Part shown: positions 12,491-26,000 of the stretch, in pieces
Numbering within the stretch: the first letter of the stretch is position 1
Layout of the letters: each line of letters opens with the position of its first letter
Origin: Saposhnikovia divaricata
Taxonomy: Eukaryota > Streptophyta > Magnoliopsida > Apiales > Apiaceae
Reading direction: 5' to 3'
Assembly (NCBI GenBank): GCA_036435485.1
Contig: CM071597.1
Coordinates: 144,829,647-144,893,646 of the forward strand
DNA length: 64,000 bases
Made by a program: the position numbers and the translations under genes
Notes under the pieces: generated by a model
The model's input: the letters and a program-made list of their open reading frames with translations, nothing else
Told to the model about the DNA's origin: nothing
The model's database searches: none

Positions 12491-13559
12491 ACCAACATTT
12501 GGTAGCATTGAATATCAGGACGTTGTGACAGGTTTCAGTTTAAAACTGTTGATTCCCTTCTAAGGGATGGATATAATTGATTCCTCTCCAGTGGGTAAAC
12601 TTCCAATCTGATGATGATTATTTCGTTAACTATGACTGCTTATGATTCCACCTGCTTGGAGGTTCATAGAACTATTCTTCAGGTTTCGAAACTGGTCTCC
12701 TTAATGTTACCAGTAGGTGGGTAGATTGATCAAAATTTCCCTGAGTCTGGAAAGGAATTCGGTGAATTTTGGCAAACCTTGTCTTTCTGATTATCAGAGA
12801 ATGTCATGGAAGAGAGTAGAAACTGGAGCAAACCCTGTGACTTGGGTAAGGATGCTGTAATATGGGTTAGTAAACGGACTCTGAGCATTACAATCGACGG
12901 TAGTGATAAAATGATGAAGTGAGATTGGACGAAAACAGGAAATGTAAGTAAGAAATTAGCCGGACGGAGAAACTCCGGGATTGACTTAAGTGAAAAGGCA
13001 GTTATGCCAGGAATGGTAAGCTTGCGTGGCAAGCGGGATTGATAAGAATAGTTGAAAAGATAAAAGTGGAGGAAAGGTGACCGGAGACGGTGCCGAGTAG
13101 TCGATTAAGACTTATATGGAATAAAGTTTTGGAAAGGTAGAAAGGTATCAAAGAAGAAGGCACTATGCCGGCAATTGCTAGAAAAGTAATGCTATTAGCC
13201 AACCCCTAAAATCATATATATTTTTTATTTTAGTGTGGCCAGTTGAGGCCAAGTCATAAAGGATTATCGAGTGACTAGACCAGCAATGAAAGGAAACATT
13301 AATGAGATCGTTTGAATCTTCTGCCGAACAACCCATGTTTTGATTGGGAATTCACTAGACCTTTTTGGGATGGGGTCACCCGTACTGAAATGACTCATGT
13401 GTATATGGGTGTCCAAGATTTCGAGTAAAATGGAAGTATAGTGACTTGAGATGTATGATGTTAGGGTATCATGAATACCATGAATATATTATGACGGAGG
13501 AAGTAAACAATGAAGGTATGTGAAGAGGGTATAGAAAAGGTCAGAAATTGAACAGTATG

Positions 13560-14170
13560 CTGTAGGAATTTTGTCTGAGGCAAGTACCTTTGCGAAGAAC
13601 GATAAGTACTAAGAGATTCACGTTGAACTCGACCAATATCTTCTAAAACATCCTTGCTGCCATTACCAAGTTCTGTAAGAGAGGAGATAGGCATACGTTG
13701 CCTTGTTGGAAGGCCAAATAGGCTGACAACTATCTGAAAGAAGAGGGTGGCATTAAGCCACCGATCGATTATCCAATGAGAATGATTGAAAAGAGACCTT
13801 TATTAAGGATACATGATCTGATTGCCAATTATAAGATGCAAGAATTCCTTGGCAGTTGAATTAGGGATAGGATATCCATAAATTAAGACAAACCCTGGGG
13901 AATGCACAAGGGGTGGCATTAACCCTAATAACGACATTATGACTTCAGATGATATGAGTTGGACTTGCTAGGCAACAATGACCGGTAACGATTATTAAAA
14001 AGAGTTCTGGAAAGAACATATATAGAATTATTAGAATATTGATCAATGACATTTTGATATACCCTGTACCCAGAAAATACAGGAGGAAGGATGAGGATGA
14101 CCTATGAAACCTTACAAGGAAAAAGGTAATATTCCGAACTTCAAAATGGAAGTTTGGTAAGGAATGTATG
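13560..14170 (+). pseudogene. RT fingers/palm remnant, element A
   Basis: Readable pieces are KPPIDYPMRMIEKRPLLRI near 13760-13815 (family: IDYRELNKVTIKNRYPLPRI), then HDLIANYKMQEFL, then HYDF and LINDILIYP at 14039-14065 (family: FIDDILIYS). The first catalytic Asp of the DD pair has become Asn (IND). Several frame changes and stops interrupt it. The stretch ends near SKWKFGKE, equivalent to FSKCEFW. Confidence 0.7.
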
Positions 14171-14329
14171 ACATAGTAACAATAATGCCAGATGAGGCAT
14201 GTATGAAGCCCGAAGGAAGTATGGATTGAACCTATAAAGGTTGAGATTATCCTAAGATAAGGAAAGAACTAAGAAGAGAAGTATCCTAAGTAGGATTGGG
14301 AATAAACGTGATAAAGTTCCCACGGGTAG

Positions 14330-14535
14330 GTGGAAGCAATGACTTATGGAGAAAGACTGATAAATATATTTTTCTCCATCAGTAGAGCTTAAGGGAGAAT
14401 GCTTTCACCCATCAATGATGGGAATGAGGTAGAAATGTTTGAATTGGAATATATCCAGAGAACAAGGATTACAAGAAATTATTATTATCAGGAAAGGCCA
14501 ATGAGGTGGCCGACAGTCTAAGTATAAAGGAATAA
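14330..14535 (+). pseudogene. RNase H C-terminal half remnant, element A
   Basis: SGKANEVADSLSIKE (14488-14532) matches the family motif PGKANVVADALSRKE, which closes gypsy RNase H. Upstream, a stretch like W-Q-L-x-E-K followed by IYFS...ELK resembles W-YLYG-x-x-IYTDHKSLK. The N-terminal DAS half of the domain is absent here and lies instead at 12361-12490. Confidence 0.65.
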
Positions 14536-15159
14536 TTACAAATGTTCATACCGAAGAAACAAAATGATATTTGGAAAGACCTTGAAGGTCATATCGGAAT
14601 GGAGGAATTTACATTCCTTCTGATGACTGTGCAAGAATTAACAGTAATAATAGTTTAAGTAAAGATTCGATTCCTGATGGAGTCTTAAGCATGTTACGTA
14701 CCTTAGAAGGTCCCGTTTTGAGGCAAACCAGGACCATGGTACAAAATTGATGAAGTAAACCGTTAAGTTTCCAGTCTTTTATGGAAGATGCATAGGTGAT
14801 AGTTTCATCAACCGGACCTAGCTGCGATGCTTGAAACTCTCCTGCAATTCTATCTGCTTCACGTTATATCTACATCAAGTTCAGGAAGTGTTCCTTATGG
14901 ATAAGGAATAATGATTACTTTGTCTCCCTAAGGGATTTGAAACCCGTAGGGTTAGCTATTAATGCACTACGTAAACAACAAGCGATGGTGATTCTTCTAA
15001 GAAAATAGATGACAATGTAAAGATAAAGAAAGTGCTGCCATTCATTAACTAAATGGCATGTTGATGAATGACAAACAAGTTTATGTTAGTGTACTTCTGC
15101 GCAAACAAGATAGAGAAGATGAGGTTGATGATTCATGATGTTAAAGATATTCCCATGGA

Positions 15160-15480
15160 AAGAATTAATGAGACTTGGAGGGCAGGGCGGTTGAGCCCGA
15201 GATTTATTGGGCCACCTGAGAGGTTAAAGTGTTCGGACGGCGGTATTCGAGCCAGCCTTACCCCCAAAACTTATAGCACGGTCATAACGGGTTTTCTTGT
15301 GGCCAGGCTACGCCAGTAAAATGCAGATGTCAACAGATGATAGGAGTACGAGCATGTAGATATACAACCTGGTCTGACTTACGAAAGACAACCTGTGGAA
15401 AACCACGGATAGAAAAGAACAAATGATGAGAAACAAGGTTGGCAGAAGTAGATTATATGACTCTAAGTTAAAGGGATCGG
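15160..15480 (+). pseudogene. Integrase C-terminus and chromodomain-type tail, element A
   Basis: GRLSPRFIGPPE (about 15184-15219) is the hallmark GKLSPRFIGPFE of chromovirus integrases. It is followed in frame by residues aligning to AYRLALPPxLSxVHxVFHVSMLRKY. After a frame change come IQPGLTYERQPVE and MMRNKV (15360-15440), matching IQPDLSYEEQPVxILDRKExxLRNKV, the segment leading into the chromodomain. The order and spacing are normal for Tekay/Del elements. Stops after QPVE show it is dead. Confidence 0.75.
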
Positions 15481-16616
15481 GCCAGATTCATTTCGGAAAG
15501 TTTAAATTGGAATAACGTGATGATTATAGAATAAATGTGACGGAATACCGATAAAGAGGTACCAAGTGCAAAAGATGTCTCAATAAAGAGGTGAAGGTGA
15601 AAGTAAATAATAGAAATGAGTAAGAATCAGATAATAAGAAGGATGTGATTGATAAAGAAAAGGCTGGGAAAGCAACTATGGAATGAGAATCAAGGAATGT
15701 TATGAATGGGTTTTCTAATGAATTCTCAGGATGACAACCTGATAGTGTCAATATTATAGTATGAAAAAGCTAGTAACATGATATGGGATGTCAGTAATAA
15801 TGATGTCAAGTGAGAAATCTAAGATTTAACCTGAAAGGTTGAAGGATTTCCCGAATATGAGTATCGCTAAGATTGAACAAGAGTATTTGTCCATAGAATA
15901 ATGGACAAAGCAGCAAGATATGTTGACACGTGAGATTGCGATCAAATAGTATTGGATATAATTATGATTAATTTCTTCTTTGATAAACCTCTATAGTTCA
16001 GAGGTAAATTCTGAGTATGATATTCTACAATCATGAAAGCTTTCTATAATCCTTTAGAACTCTTTTCTCTTCTTCTCTCTTATTCATCTTCTTTATGAAT
16101 TGAGAAGAACAACCCTTTTAGGAGGGGAGGTACTGCTACGTGACTATCTGTCTATGTGATAGAAGTCTAAGTGGAATGCCATGACTTGTTTAATTGCTTG
16201 TCAAGTACTAAAGGCTGGCCCCCTTCTGTACTAACTATGCAATATAACAAATGTTCAATTGATCATAGTGATCTCTCAACAAATCTTTCCACTTCTCTAT
16301 ATTGATCGAGATTGCGAAGATTAAAGCGATCAGGAAATGCACAGTACGAGCGAGGTTACCTCCGAATCGTAGGGTGATAGTGATACCAATGTTACTGCAG
16401 GTATCAATAAGGATAAGACTGAGTAAGAGTATAACCCGGATAGTGAGTTGTACGAAAAGTAGCAACGTTGATGGAAAAAGGATAAAGTATGAATTGTAGC
16501 ACTAGAAGATGTGCTGAGGAAGGGTAGAACGACTAAGAATTGACCGGGAAGCTAAAGAGTGAACGGCAGGCAAACGACTCTTTGCTTCCTACCTGATTCC
16601 GGGACGGAATCCTTTT

Positions 16617-16629
16617 AAGGAGGGGAGAC
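16617..16629 (+). other. Polypurine tract of element A
   Basis: AAGGAGGGGAGAC abuts the 3' LTR start (16630). The same purine run precedes the C 3' LTR (59470-59482) and, reversed, the B 3' LTR (26229-26241). Confidence 0.9.
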
Positions 16630-19600
16630 TGTAAGAACCCCAAATTTTGGATATAATTAAAACTTTTTATTAAGTAATGATAAAATGAGGAACAATGATT
16701 CCGACAACAAGGTCACCAGCTCTAATGAATGGTGGTTTCAAAGAACAATGATTGTAATGAATGGATATTGCTTTGGACAATGATCCTGATGCATTGGTAT
16801 ATTGTCAGAATAGAGTAATTCGATGGTTGAGGACCTAGATAAGAATAATCTACCATCCAGGAAGGAGCTAATGGATCCTTGAAGGGAAATGAGTAAGTGC
16901 ATAGTGTTTCCCATACGTGCATAGTATTTCCCGTACGTGCGTAGTATTTCCCGTACGTGCATAGTATTTCCCGTACGTGCATAGTGTTTCCTGTACGTGC
17001 ATAGTAATTTGGTGGATGAATAGTGATTTTGTAAGTTGGAAAACTTTTCACTCCACCCTATGTACGGGACGTGATATGGATGTTTCGAAGTCATATTAGT
17101 AATACGCGGAGGAAATAAGTGAATGCAGAGACGGTCGGAATTCAGAAATTCCAAATTCTTTTCGGTATAATATTTGACCGGACAGTGGATTAAATATTAT
17201 TATAATCCAAGAATTGAGACATTAACTTTGAGGATTTGATATTTTGGGATGTTATTATATTTGATTTAAGAATGAAGGTAGGAAACCACTGAGGAGTGGT
17301 TATGGCTACAATGTAATAATTGATATTTGGAAAGAATGAATGGAATTCGACTTTATTATTTCTATGTCTTGAAGAATGCTAAAGGGTAACAACATAGGTA
17401 AGAATAATCTATCTTCTAAGGGAATAAGATATGGCAATTTCAAGCAGGAGAATATTCTCATGTCATCCAGATCGGTAACGATTAATCCAGTAGTTCCGTA
17501 AAAAGGATAAGGAACGATCGAAAGAGAATACGGACAATTGTACCACCCTAAGAGAACAAGTAAAGAATACAGAATGAATAGTGTTTTGGTGGGAGTATAT
17601 AATAATATGAGACGACACTATATAGAAGTATTCGGAACGGATTTCCGAGTTCGTATTAGTGATCCAGGGGGAAAATAAGTGTATGTAAAAGCTGTCGGAT
17701 TCTGAAAAACCGCACTTTTATTTTCTCCGAGAGTTCCCTGGACACTGATAGCCTTAAGTATTTAACGAATGGATTTAAGGAATATAAATTGGAAAGTTAG
17801 AATGAAAGATGGAGAATGAAAGTATTAATATTAAAGAGGATTCCCGGTAAACCCTAATTAAAAATCCGTGAAATATTCCCACGAACGATCAATCGAAACG
17901 GGTAATAACCGGACACAGAAACAAGCAGAGGAAGCAAGAGTCTTGTGCAAGCTACTAGAATAAATATCTAGTAACCAAGTGGGCAAGAGTAACTAGATTA
18001 ATTGGAGCATAACTAGTACTTAGAAATCAAAAACCCTTGGTTAAGCTTTCAACCATGGAAAACACAACACTTGTCCATGCTAATTACCTCATCCAATGCA
18101 TCACACTCCACTAACACCACTTGGATGAGATATTATCTCACAAAATCACTTTATGCATTATTACAATCAACCAATACAAAGAAAAGATCAAGAACAAGCA
18201 AGCAACTCTCTCCCCCTCCAAAAACATTCCATTCGACTTCCTCCCTAAATTCCAAATCCAAAGTCCAAGCTTCCACCATTGTTTGATCTCCAAATTTTTA
18301 TGGTAAGTCCTATAATTCATAAAAGTGATACCCTAGAAATCTTGGCTTCAAACTCCATGTTTTTCATTTTCAAATAAATCATCAAAGCCTAGGGTGAATA
18401 GTGATTTTAAGAAACTAACTTTGATTTCTTGTTTTGTTTGGATGATCCAAGCTTTGTTAAGGTAATCTAAGGACTAGACAAGGCTTACCAAGTGTTATTC
18501 ACTATCTAAGGAAGGTATAAAGCTCTTGAAACCCTAACCCTTGTTTGAGATTTAAGCATGTTTATGATAGTTATAACTTAGTTATGGTTATGTTAAGATT
18601 ATAAGCATGATTATGTATGGATTTTGGATTAATGATGTAAATAGCTAGATGAACGGAAAGGCATTGCTTGGCCTCAGTTCATGTGTATAAGTCATGTATA
18701 TGATGTTTGGGTTGGATACTATGTTTATGGGAAGATTCGAAATTGGTAGATATTCGATTTACAGCCGTTATAATGCCCGATTTTACAATACCATGTTTTG
18801 TATGCCATTTTCCATGTCGAACCCCTACTGTCCAGAGACCTTATCTGCCATGATAGGATAGGTAATGTTCTAAGCTTCGTTTTGATATAAGGATCACGTG
18901 AAACGGACTTGCGGTTTAGGATTTATGACCAAATTACTAAAAGTAGTTCGAATCCGTAAACGAAAGTTCGTAACTGAAATTGAACCCTCGTAAGCTATGT
19001 AACGTCATGGCGAATCTTGGTAAATAAATACTAGGGGTAAGAAGGAAGGTGTGAAAGAAAACCGTATGTCAAAAAGAGCATTTTTCGATTTATTAAAAAT
19101 GTTCGAGTCAAGGTTAAACGCGAACGAACCCCTAAAAGACGACTCTTTTATAACTTCGGTAAAACACTTAGAAAACGGGCGATAAAACTCGGAGTATAGT
19201 ATTGGTTCGTAACGATCGACTTTAGAACTCATATGACTTAAGTATGTCCCAAGTATAAGTACAATGACATGTCGTATTAACGAACGAATGTCGGGTCGGA
19301 TCAGCGATAATAAGTAATCCACTAAAAGGGGTATAACGAGATAACTCGAGAACGTGTTTCGAATTAAGTATAACTTAACTTTTAATATGTTAAGTGATTA
19401 ATCCCGAATGCCTTGGCTATTTATAGATCACCAAGCTGAACCGGGACCCGCTACCACTACCCCTTACCGTACTCGACTACCAAGCAAGTTTCAATTCCCT
19501 TCTTTTAGGCTGTTGTTGTGACTGAATAATATATACATGATTGCTGATATACATATGCCATTGCATGCATGCCTACTTTCAAGTTGAATTGATATACTTG

Positions 19601-21771
19601 TTCCCTGAATATTATTGTTGGCTTATAAGCTAGATAGTTATATATCAGTTATAAGCCGGTTATTGTAAGACCCTTATAGAAGGGCGTATATATCTTATTA
19701 ATCAGAAATAGACCGGGAGTCAATATTCCTTGATATATCGAGATTACCTCGGAGGAAAATATTTAAGTAAATATTTTCTATTATTTGGGCGACGAATATT
19801 ATTTGAATATTCGTTCGAGACTAATTATTTTAATGATCCTTACTTCAAATAATTATTTGAACGTAACTATTCAACGAATAATATTTCTCAATATTCATTC
19901 AGAGTCGAATTGATTATCAATTATTATTTCGAATATTCTTCTAAAGATGAGACTATTAAATGAATATTATTTGGATATTCTTTTAGAATATTATTTTATT
20001 AAATAAATATTACTTTTGAATATTCATTTAAGATATTAAATACTTGATGAATATTATTTTAATATTCATCTAAAGCTTGATTTAATTATCGAATATTATC
20101 TCGAATATTCCTTAAGGCTTGGATTACTAAATGAATATTACTTGATATTCATTTAGGATATTATTCATTAAATGAATATTACTTTTGAATATTCATTTAA
20201 ATTCCTAATTAATTATGAATATTACCTTAAATATTCTTTTCAGGTCTTATTAATTTATGAATATTGTTTTGAATATTCATTTAAATATTTATTTATTCAA
20301 TAAATATTCTCCTGATATTTATTCAGAGATTATTTTGAGAAATACTCTGATTAAAGATATTCTTTCATATTCCCAAATATTCTTTAAATATTTTAACTCA
20401 ATAAATATTCTCTGAATATTTATTCCATACTTAGAATAATCTCGATAAGGTTTATCTTCTTCGATTATTACAGAAAATATTTCGAAGTCATATTATTATT
20501 AATCTTATATCAAGAAAGGTTCTCAGACATCATTCTTCTTTGAGTCTATCTCCTTAATAATAAGGGAACCTTACTTGGAAAATGTTATTTATCTTGTCGA
20601 CTTCCCGGTCATAAAGTATTCCCTTCACATGCAACTCGGGTGCTGTTGACTTATTAAGTCGTTGCTTACCTTCTCATCTTTCGAGGGGTAAGATTACTGG
20701 AACAAGTTGATATCCGTTACCAAGTAATAGCTTGGGAGTTATTGGTAAATTTTCCTTTCCAACTAGATACGACTACTTTGTGGAGTCTTATCAACAAGTA
20801 TTATACTTGGGGAAAGGGGGACGAACGTTATATTCAGAATCATGAATTCTATTTGAACTAGGAGTCGTGTAAGAGGCCGAGTAGCGCCGGTCCATCCCCT
20901 TTGGCAAAACCGTTGGCCGGGGAGAGCTAGTAAGGCGGTATACAAGTAAAGCCGTCAGTTCTTCCTTCTACCGGTAGTAAATCTAAATTGAGCTGTACGA
21001 TCTCGACTGATCATCAAGATTGGAACAGCGGGCGCGGTGAATACTCCATCATTGGTTCATCATCCAAATTTATTTATTTCCTGCAACATGATTACTGTTG
21101 GCAGAGTTGGAAAAGGGTCATAACTGGAATTGCAACCTTTTCTTGCAAGTTCCTCTTCTTAATAACAATGAAAATATCTCGCTTACTTTTGATGTAGCAG
21201 ATATTTCTACAAACAAATACTTTAAGTTACCTTGTAACTTCATCGTTCATACTATACTGGCATCATTTCCGTAAATGCATGGCATATGGTTTGAAAGATA
21301 CTTTTGAACTGTTATACATTATCGTTCAATTATATATTATTGTTGGTGGGCTATTGCTCACCCTTGCTTTATTATTATATCACAACAACAGCTAGACCAG
21401 ATGACTCGCACAAGGCGCACTCGACGCGGGCGAGGACGATGAGACTACCAGAGCTGAAGAAGAAGCTATTGGTAGGGCATATTTATTCTTTCAGTACCAA
21501 GAATATGGTCTAGTATGACTTATGTAAATGGATGGCAAAGAGTATGTATTTATGTTAAAATTCTTTTGGATTGTAAGAACTCATAAGGTGATTAATAAAA
21601 ATTTGATTGTTACTCTGATTTCATCTCTGGGACTATAACGGGTGTGTTTTATATTGTTGTGTTGGGTTATAGAGACGTAATTTATTTTATGTTAAAGAAA
21701 GTTCAATTGTTGTGGACAGAATTGGAAACCGTAACCACCGGATCCCGGACCCCGGATCTGGGGGTGTTACA
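16630..21771 (+). repeat. Element A 3' LTR (5,142 bp)
   Basis: It has the same length as the 5' LTR at a constant offset of 10,527 bp. By eye about 30 differences are visible, for example near 17535, 17609, 18916, 20891 and 21153. That is roughly 0.6% divergence and a recent insertion. It includes the 20-bp minisatellite at 16898-17007 and the hairpin array at about 19797-20427. Confidence 0.95.
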
Positions 21772-21776
21772 CATAC
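21772..21776. repeat. Target-site duplication of element A, right copy (CATAC)
   Basis: It is identical to 6098-6102 and follows the terminal TTACA of the A 3' LTR directly. Confidence 0.95.
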
Positions 21777-22849
21777 TAGACCATATACTTGGTACTGAAA
21801 GAATAAATATATCCTACCAATAGCTTCTTCTTCAGCTCTGGTAGTCTCAACGTCCTCGCCCGCGTCGAGTGCGCCTTGTGCGAGTCATCTGGTCTAGCTG
21901 TTGTTGTGATATAATAATAAAGCAAGGGTGAGCAATAGCCCACCAACAATAATATATAACTGAACGATAATATATAACAGTTCAAAAGTATCTTTCAAAC
22001 CATATGCCATGCATTTACGGAAATGATGCCAGTATAATATGAACGATGAAGTTACAAGGTAACTTAAAGTATTTGTTTGTAGAAATATCTGCTACATCAA
22101 AAGTAAGCGTGATATTCTCATTGTCATTAAAAGGAGGAACTTGCATTAAAAGATTGCAATTCCAGTTATGAACACTTTTCCAGCTCTGCCAACAGTAATC
22201 ATGTTGCAGGAAATAATTAAGTTTGGATGATGAACCAATGATGGAGTATTCACCGCGCCCGCTATTCCAATCTTGATGATCAGTCGAGATCGTACAGCTC
22301 AAATTAGATTTACTACCGGTAGAAGGAAGAACTGACGGCTTTACTTGTCTACCGCCTTACTAGCTCTCCCCGGCCAACGGTTGGGCCAAAGGGGATGGAC
22401 CGGCGCTACTCGGCCTCTTACACGACTCCTAGTTCAAATAGAATTCATGATTCTGAATGTAACGTTCGTCCCCCTTTCCCCAAGTATAATACTTGTTGAT
22501 AAGACTCTACAAAGTAGTCGTATCTAGTTGGAAAGAAAAATTCACCAATAACTTCCAAGCTATTGCTTGGTAATGAATATCAACTTGTTCCAACAATCTT
22601 ACCCCTCGAAAGATGAGAAGGTAAACAACGACTTAATAAGTCAATAGCACCCGAGTTGCGAGTGAAGAGAATACTTTATGACCGGGAAGTCGACAAGATA
22701 AATAACATTTTCCAAGTAAGGTTCCCTTATTTTTAGGGAGATAGACTCAAGAAGAATGATGTCTGAAAACCTTTCTTGATATAAGATTAATAATAATATG
22801 TCTCCGAAATATTTTTCGTAATAATCGAAGAAGATAAAACTTATTGAGG

Positions 22850-23540
22850 TTATTCTAATTATGGAATAAATATTCAGAGAATATTTATTGAATTAAGAAT
22901 ATTTAAAGAATATTTAGGAATATGAAAGAATATCTTTAATCAGAGTAATTTTCAAAATAATCCCTGAAGAAATATCTGGAGAATATTTATTGAATAAATA
23001 AATATTTAAATGAATATTCAGAACAATATTCATTAATTAATAAGACCTGAAAGGAATATTTAAGGTAATATTCATAATTAATTAGGAATTTAAATGAATA
23101 TTCAAAAGTAATATTCATTTAATGAATAATATTCTAAATGAATATCAAGTAATATTCATTTAGTAATCCAAGCCTTAAAGGAATATTCGAGATAATATTC
23201 GATAATTAAATCAAGCTTCAGATGAATATTAAAATAATATTCATCAAGTAATTAATATCTTAAATGAATATTAAAGAGTAATATTTATTTAATAAAATAA
23301 TATTCTAAAAGAATATCCAAATAATATTCATTTAGTAGTCTCATCTTTAGAAGAATATTCGAAATAATAATCGATAATCAATTCGACTCTGAATGAATAT
23401 TGACTAATATTATTCGTCGAATGATTACGTTCAAATAATTATTTGAAGTAAGGATCATTAAATAAATAATCTCGAACGAATATTCAAATAATATTCGTCG
23501 CCCGAATAAGGGAAAATATTTACTTAAATATTTTCCTCCG
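22850..23540. repeat. AT-rich hairpin array in B 3' LTR
   Basis: Tandem imperfect palindromes on GAATATTCATT/AATGAATATT, reverse oriented relative to A. Confidence 0.8.
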
Positions 23541-23747
23541 AGGTAACCTTGATATATCAAGAAATATTGACTCCCGGTCTATATTTGATGAATAAGATAT
23601 ATACACCCTTCTCTGAGGGTCTTACAATAACCAGCTTATAATTGATACGTTAGCTATCTAATTTATAAGCCAATAAACAATCAGGGAACAAGCATAATGA
23701 TATAACTTGAAAGTAGGCATGCATGCTATGGCATATGTATAACAGAA

Positions 23748-23795
<48 letters not shown>
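23748..23795. repeat. (CA)n(TA)n microsatellite, B 3' LTR
   Basis: About 11 CA units are followed by about 12 TA units. The homologous site in the B 5' LTR (48711-48735) has only TA units, so the tract changed after insertion. Confidence 0.95.
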
Positions 23796-23800
<5 letters not shown>

Positions 23801-25910
23801 CACAACAACAGCCTAAAAGAAGGGAATTGAAACTTGCCTGGTAGTCGAGTACGGTAAGGGGTAGTGGTAGCGGGTCCCGGGTCAGCTTGGTGATCTATAA
23901 ATAGCCAAGGCATTCGGGATTAATCACTTAACATCTTAAAAGTTAAGTTATACTTAAATCAAAACACGTTCTCGAGTTATCTCGTTATACCCCTTTTTAT
24001 GGATTCCTTTTATCATTGATCCGACCCGACATTCGTTCGTTAATACGACATGTCACTGTACTTACACTTGGGACATACTTAAGTCATACAAGTTCTAAAG
24101 TCGATCGTTACGAACCAATATTATACTCCGAGTTTTATCGCCCGTTTTCTAAGTGTTTTACCGAAGTTATAATAGAGTCGTCTTTTAGGGGTTCGTTCGC
24201 GTTTAACCTCGACTCGAATATTTTTAATAAATCGAAAAATGATCCTTTTGACATACGGTTTTCTTTCACACCTTTATTTTTACCTCTAGTATTTATATTC
24301 CAAGATTCGTCATGGCTTTACATATTTTACGAGGGTTCAATTTCAGTTACGAACTTTCGATTACGGATTCGAACTACTTTTAGTAAATCGGTCATAAATC
24401 CTAAACCGTAAGTCTGTTTGATTCGATTCTTTTTCCAAAATGATCTACGACTCAAGATCTACAAGGGAATGTTAGATACTTGTCCAGTTTCAGTCATTAG
24501 ACCTACTGTGATGCACGGTTTTCAATGATTAACGAAATTTCGACATTATAACGGCTATAATACGAACGTTCCAAAAATCGCAATCAACAACCCAAGCCAA
24601 ACCGGGCATCAATACAACTTATACACATAATAATCATCTCACAAGTCCAGAAGCTACTGATCTTAGCATCAAAATCATCATGCATCTTAAATCATATAAC
24701 TAATTACATAATCATGCTTATAATTATCACTATAATCATACCAAGCTAAATCCATAAAAAACATTCATAAATCTCAAATCAAATGCTAGGGTTTCAAGAG
24801 ATCTACCTTCCTTGGAGTATGATATAACCTTAATAAGCTTGGTATGGTCCTTGTCTAGCTTAATCAAACCTTAGATCATCCAAAGAAATCATGAAAACAA
24901 AGTTAGTTTCTAAGATCCACTATTCATCGTCAATCTTGTAAAAATCATATAAAATAAAAAACTAAGAGTTTGGTTCTAAAATTTTTACCACACCTTCTAC
25001 TCTTCAAGGGCTTTCTTTTTAGCTATAGAACACAAGAATCCAACCATGGGAGCTAGGGTTTTGAGCCCCATCTTTCTTCTGATCAGAACCTGGACAGTTT
25101 TTGTCCTCCAACTTTAAGCATGGATTTGACTAGGCTATAGTACTTGGATTTCCATGAAATTTGGAACGAACCTTGCCTATGGAGTACAGAAGCTATGGTT
25201 AAAATTTGGTGATTTTATCATGGATAGAAATGGAGATATGAATTTTTCTTTGTGTTATGTTTCTGCTGGACAGTTTGTATGTTCTATGTTTTCTTTTGCT
25301 TTTCTCTCTTTTCTCCCACTTGATCATCTACTTTTTGCTCATATAACTAGATATTATCAGCTGGTAGGATGAGATTGATAGCATTGGGGTAAGAGCCAAG
25401 AGTCTTGGATAAGTTTTGATAGATATTTGTTTTGTTTCTTGTTTGATTTAAGTGATTTAAATCACTTAACTCCTAAATTATTTTGATTTAATCCTTGATT
25501 AAATAATTTAATCCACTCGATATAATTCTCTTGATTATCATATAGGATATTTAATCTTGTCACAATCTTGATCCTTAATCCCTGATTCGTTCGCTTAATT
25601 GCTTAATCTCGTTGTAAAGTTTCAGTAGTTTCTAGAACGCTTGATTCACTGTCTCAGTGGTTTTCGTTCTAATTTCTAAAATCAAATATAATAAAATTCC
25701 AAACATTATAATAATATATAATCCACTGTCCGGTCAAATATTATACCGAAAAAGAATTTGGAATTTCTGAATTCCGATCGTCTCTGCATTCACTTATTTC
25801 CTCCGCGTATTACTAATATGACTTCGAAACATCCATATCACGTCCCGTACATAGGGTGGCGTGAAAAGTTTTCCAACTTACAAAATCCACTATTCATCCA
25901 CCGAATTACT

Positions 25911-26000
25911 ATTCACGTACAGGAAACACTATACACGTACGGGAAACACTATGCACGTATGGGAAACACTATGCACGTATGGGAAACACTATGCACGTAC
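25911..26000 (-). repeat. 20-bp minisatellite, four units, B 3' LTR
   Basis: Four units of the type ATGCACGTATGGGAAACACT plus a half unit, the complement of the A array. The B 5' LTR has six units. Confidence 0.9.

Larger units (their letters stand above)
11245..16629 (+). pseudogene. Element A internal region: decayed gag-pol remnants
   Basis: The region has no ORF above about 100 codons, but fragments of Ty3/gypsy proteins can be read in order. These are a displaced RT/RNase H piece (12361-12490), a possible Gag zinc-knuckle stretch (about 13150-13300), RT fingers/palm (about 13560-14170), the RNase H C-terminal half (about 14330-14535), and integrase C-terminus plus chromodomain-type tail (about 15160-15480). 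The last ~1.1 kb before the polypurine tract is noncoding. The stops and frame changes are too many for a functional protein. B and C carry homologous internal regions with the same layout. Confidence 0.8.
6103..21771 (+). mobile_element. Element A: complete giant-LTR Ty3/gypsy element, coding-defective
   Basis: This 15.67-kb element has a 5' LTR (6103-11244), primer site, 5.4-kb internal region, polypurine tract and 3' LTR (16630-21771), flanked by a perfect CATAC duplication. Both LTRs are 5,142 bp and differ at roughly 30 sites by my reading. The internal region shows decayed pol motifs in all frames with many stops and no long ORF, so A cannot encode its own proteins. It is nested in B's LTR. 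The structure resembles a large retrotransposon derivative (LARD), but here the chromovirus ancestry is still legible. Superfamily assignment is firm. The Tekay/Del lineage is inferred from the integrase C-terminal and chromodomain-type residues. Confidence 0.92.

Noticed and set aside
15068..15319. 83-codon ORF as a host gene
   Set aside because: Its sequence is the decayed chromovirus integrase C-terminus (GRLSPRFIGP), inside element A.
24600..25690. Captured host gene fragment in the B LTR (the part missing from A)
   Set aside because: No coding frame beyond about 70 codons and no recognisable motif; it appears in both B LTRs and may simply be ancestral LTR sequence.
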